Assembly (NCBI GenBank): GCA_036557885.1
Contig: DATBGS010000037.1
Location: 1 to 7,698, forward strand
DNA: 7,698 bases
Reading direction: 5' to 3'
Source of the DNA: DATBGS01 sp036557885
Lineage (GTDB): Bacteria; Chloroflexota; Ktedonobacteria; Ktedonobacterales; DATBGS01
Shown here piece by piece: positions 5,383 through 7,698 of this stretch. The translations under genes were made by a program, and so were the position numbers. The notes beneath the pieces are model-generated. The model was given only the letters and a program-made list of their open reading frames with translations. It was not told the origin of the DNA and searched no databases. Position 1 is the first letter of the stretch. Each line of letters starts with the position of its first letter.

Positions 5383-6801
5383 TTATCGCTCTGTGCTTCG
5401 CGCGGCAGCCAGAAACGCCTGAATCTTGGCGGTGTCTTTGCTGCCATTCGTTTCTACGCCGCTGCTCACATCCACGCCCCAGGGCTGCACAGCCTCGATA
5501 GCGGCGCCCACGTTTTCGGGCGTCAGGCCGCCCGCCAACAGGATTGGATGGCGCCGCGCCAGTTCGCAAGCCAGCGACCAATCGCCCACCGCGCCAGTGC
5601 CGCCCCACATGCCTGATACAGGCGTATCCAGCAGAAACGCCTGCACACCAGGGCGATACGCCGCCAGATGCTCCAGATCATCCAGAATACGCGGACGCAC
5701 CGCTTTGATCACAGGAATCGCAATAGCCCGGCATATTTCTGGCGATTCATCGCCGCTTAGCTGTGCCAGGTCCAGGCTGCATGCTTGGGCCAGCGCGTTG
5801 ATCTTTTCTGATGGCTCGTTGACAAAGACGCCAACAGTTTTAGGTGCATGCTTGCCAGAATTGCGGCGATTGCGCAGAGTTTGAGTAATTTCTGCGGCCT
5901 GTTCGGGCGTGACCAGACGGCTGCTGGGTGGATAGAAGATCAGGCCGATATAGTCCGCGCCTGCCTCGGCTGCCGCCAATGCCTGCTCTGGCGTGCGCAC
6001 GCCGCAGATTTTGACACGCAACGGGGAGAGTTCGCGCACCTTCGCCGCCCTATCGCTGGCAGTCACTATCGCTTCGCCCACCAGCAGCGCTTGCACCTGC
6101 CATTCGCGCAGGGTCGTCACGTCAGCGGCGGTGTGCAGGCCGCTTTCGCTGACCACCACGCGATCTTCAGGAATCAAGGCGCGTAATCGTTGGGTGGTTT
6201 TGATGTCTACATGAAAGTCGCGCAGGTCGCGGTTGTTGATACCAATGATGCGCGCGCCACTGGCAACAGCGCGGTCTGTCTCCTCTTCGTCATGCACCTC
6301 CACCAGGCAGCGCATGCCCAGTTCATGTGCCAGATGCAGCAGGGTGTGAAGCTGCGCGTCATCCAGTTGCGAGCAGATCAGCAGGATGGCATCGGCCCCA
6401 GCCGCGCGCGCCTGATAGACCTGATAGGGGTCTACAATGAAATCCTTGCGCAGCACAGGCACCGCCACTGCTGCGCGCACTGCCGAAAGATGCTCCAGCG
6501 ACCCCTGGAAAAAATGCGGCTCGGTCAGCACCGAGATGGCCGAGGCGCCGTTGGCTTCGTAGGTGCGCGCCAGGGCCAGCGGGTCAAAATCCGGGCAGAG
6601 CAGCCCTTTGGAGGGCGAGGCTTTCTTCACCTCGGCAATCAGCTTTACCCCGGCGGGCGATGGCTGGAGCGCGGCCAGAAAGTCGCGCGGCGGCGGCGCG
6701 GCGGCGGCGCGGCGGCGCATCTCCTCCAGCGGGATGCGTGCCCGCAACTCCTCCAGGTCGACGCGCGTGCGCGCCACGATGGTATCAACAATGGTGGTCA
6801 T
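5383..6801 (-). CDS. trpCF: Fused indole-3-glycerol phosphate synthase / phosphoribosylanthranilate isomerase
   Basis: A 472-residue bifunctional enzyme catalysing two successive cytoplasmic steps: TrpF isomerises phosphoribosylanthranilate, and TrpC decarboxylates and closes the ring to indole-3-glycerol phosphate. The N-terminal TrpC barrel (about 1-257) shows EVKKASPSKG with E57 and K59, VLRKDF with catalytic K119, LVEVH with E168, GINNRDL with N189, and VSESGL with E219. After a very short linker (LSPLR), the TrpF barrel (about 262-468) shows VKICG with catalytic C266, LLDTPVSG with acid D392, GGTG at 400-403, AGGLTPENV at 423-431, and VDVSSGVE at 443-450. All catalytic residues are present in both halves. 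The ATG at 6801 follows AGGAG (6807-6811) with 5 bases between, 21 bases after trpD. Residues around 29-39 are an Arg/Ala/Pro tract encoded by an 11-bp tandem repeat. Confidence 0.97.
   Translation of the reverse strand: MTTIVDTIVARTRVDLEELRARIPLEEMRRRAAAAPPPRDFLAALQPSPAGVKLIAEVKKASPSKGLLCPDFDPLALARTYEANGASAISVLTEPHFFQGSLEHLSAVRAAVAVPVLRKDFIVDPYQVYQARAAGADAILLICSQLDDAQLHTLLHLAHELGMRCLVEVHDEEETDRAVASGARIIGINNRDLRDFHVDIKTTQRLRALIPEDRVVVSESGLHTAADVTTLREWQVQALLVGEAIVTASDRAAKVRELSPLRVKICGVRTPEQALAAAEAGADYIGLIFYPPSSRLVTPEQAAEITQTLRNRRNSGKHAPKTVGVFVNEPSEKINALAQACSLDLAQLSGDESPEICRAIAIPVIKAVRPRILDDLEHLAAYRPGVQAFLLDTPVSGMWGGTGAVGDWSLACELARRHPILLAGGLTPENVGAAIEAVQPWGVDVSSGVETNGSKDTAKIQAFLAAARSTER
6685..6717. 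repeat. Three perfect tandem copies of an 11-bp unit inside trpC
   Basis: The plus strand reads GCGCGGCGGCG three times without mismatch. The 33 bases encode the RRRAAAAPPPR-like tract of TrpC near residues 29-39, in the N-terminal segment ahead of the barrel core. Because 11 is not a multiple of 3, gain or loss of one unit would shift the reading frame, while three copies keep it open. Confidence 0.9.
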
Positions 6802-6822
6802 GGGTGCTCCTGCGTGAGAGAG

Positions 6823-7698
6823 TCAGGCAGCCTGGCTCAAAAATGCAACCGCTTCAAGCGTCTGTGTGGCGCGGCCAGAGCGCAGCGTTTCGTGTGCCAG
6901 TTTGACGCCCTCGGCCAGCGTGCCCACGCGCTCGCTCGCCAGCAGCGCCGCGCCCGCGTTCAGGCTGACCATATCGGCATAGGCATCGCTGCGCGTGCCC
7001 GCCAGCGTCTCGCGCAAGAGACTGGCGTTAAAAGCGGCGTCTCCGCCGCGCACGGCCTCGCGGCTCTGGCGCGACATGCCCATATCTTCTGGCGTGATGC
7101 GATATTCGCGCAGGTCGCCCTGGCCGCCCAGCACCTCGCAAATGATCGTGGGCGCACCCAGTGAAATCTCGTCCATGCCATCTTCACCAAAGACGACCAG
7201 CGCGCGCTTGCAGCCCAGGCGCAGCAGCGCCTCGCCCATCTTGCGCACCAGACTGGCATCGGGCACGCCCAGCACCTGATACGCCGCGCCAGCCGGATTG
7301 GTCAGTGGACCCAGGATATTAAAGACGGTGCGAATGCCGATTTCGCGGCGGGTTGGGCCGACATGCTTCATAGCCGGATGATAGGCGGGCGCAAACATAA
7401 AGCCAAAGTGGGCATCCTGCACACAGCGCGCGACCTGCTCCGGCTTGAGTTCAATCTTGACGCCCAGCGCCTCCAGCACATCGGCGCTGCCACAGCGACT
7501 CGTGGCGGCGCGATTGCCATGTTTGGCAACGGGCTGCCCGCAGGCCGCCACGACCAGCCCGGCAGCGGTAGAGACGTTAAACGTACCAGAGCCATCACCG
7601 CCGGTGCCGCAGGTATCCAGCGGCGTCAGGTCATGGGGCAAAGAGACATGCAGGGCCTTCTCGCGCATCACCCGCGCCAGCCCGGTAATCTCTTCTAC
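6823..7698 (-). CDS. trpD: Anthranilate phosphoribosyltransferase, 5' end beyond the window
   Basis: TrpD transfers the phosphoribosyl group of PRPP to anthranilate, the second committed step of tryptophan synthesis. The 291 visible residues cover most of a family usually about 340 long; the frame stays open to the window edge (VEEITGLARV and on), so about 50 N-terminal residues are missing and the GTG at 7671 is internal, not a start. The PRPP loop DTCGTGGDGSGTFNVST is at 28-44, followed by KHGNRAATSRCGSADVLEALG at 59-79, the FAPAYHPAMKHV anthranilate-site stretch, RREIGIRTVFNILGPLTNP, and the metal-binding DGMDEIS. All hallmarks are intact. It ends 21 bases before trpCF, consistent with one operon. 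An upstream trpE/trpG pair would be expected outside the window but cannot be seen. Confidence 0.97.
   Translation of the reverse strand, partial: VEEITGLARVMREKALHVSLPHDLTPLDTCGTGGDGSGTFNVSTAAGLVVAACGQPVAKHGNRAATSRCGSADVLEALGVKIELKPEQVARCVQDAHFGFMFAPAYHPAMKHVGPTRREIGIRTVFNILGPLTNPAGAAYQVLGVPDASLVRKMGEALLRLGCKRALVVFGEDGMDEISLGAPTIICEVLGGQGDLREYRITPEDMGMSRQSREAVRGGDAAFNASLLRETLAGTRSDAYADMVSLNAGAALLASERVGTLAEGVKLAHETLRSGRATQTLEAVAFLSQAA

Noticed and set aside
6190..7164. Plus-strand open frame of 324 codons opposite trpC and trpD
   Set aside because: It spans the junction of two certain genes on the other strand, and has a low-complexity Arg/Gln/Ala composition with no family signature.

Overview
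The window carries ten protein-coding genes, all transcribed from the minus strand, so biological order runs from high to low coordinates. It is the middle of a tryptophan biosynthesis locus that is interrupted by unrelated genes. Reading 5'->3' on the minus strand: trpD (5' end beyond the window edge), a fused trpC-trpF gene, a small cupin, a B3/B4-domain protein, an unrecognised 188-residue protein, a SMI1/KNR4 (SUKH-like) protein, a second B3/B4-domain paralogue, a GNAT acetyltransferase, trpB, and a second small cupin. There are no RNA genes, transposases, CRISPR arrays or phage genes.

The DNA is GC-rich (sampled lines in trpB and the first B3/B4 gene give 41/60 and 44/60 G+C). The start sites mostly have strong AGGAGG-type ribosome binding sites. 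The gene content and gene style would suit a Chloroflexota (Ktedonobacteria-like) soil bacterium, but no marker gene is present, so this placement is a guess.

The trp enzymes cover consecutive pathway steps: TrpD adds phosphoribosyl to anthranilate, TrpF isomerises the product, TrpC closes the indole ring, and TrpB condenses indole with serine. All show their catalytic residues and look functional. trpA, trpE and trpG are not in the window; a cupin follows trpB where trpA would often be.

Six genes (1742-5362) separate trpCF from trpB. They are tightly packed: overlaps of 8 bp (4230-4237), 4 bp (ATGA, 3671-3674) and 20 bp (1742-1761), and gaps of about 20-40 bp elsewhere, except for 113 bp at 2210-2322. 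They are probably co-transcribed with the trp genes. Two B3/B4 paralogues flank a pair of lower-GC genes (the unknown protein and the SMI1/KNR4 protein), which suggests duplication with insertion of a small foreign cassette.

The strongest non-coding signals are a 49-bp perfect hairpin (23-bp arms, 3-base loop) starting one base after the trpB stop, a run of three small hairpins in the only sizeable intergenic gap, and three perfect copies of an 11-bp unit inside the trpC reading frame.
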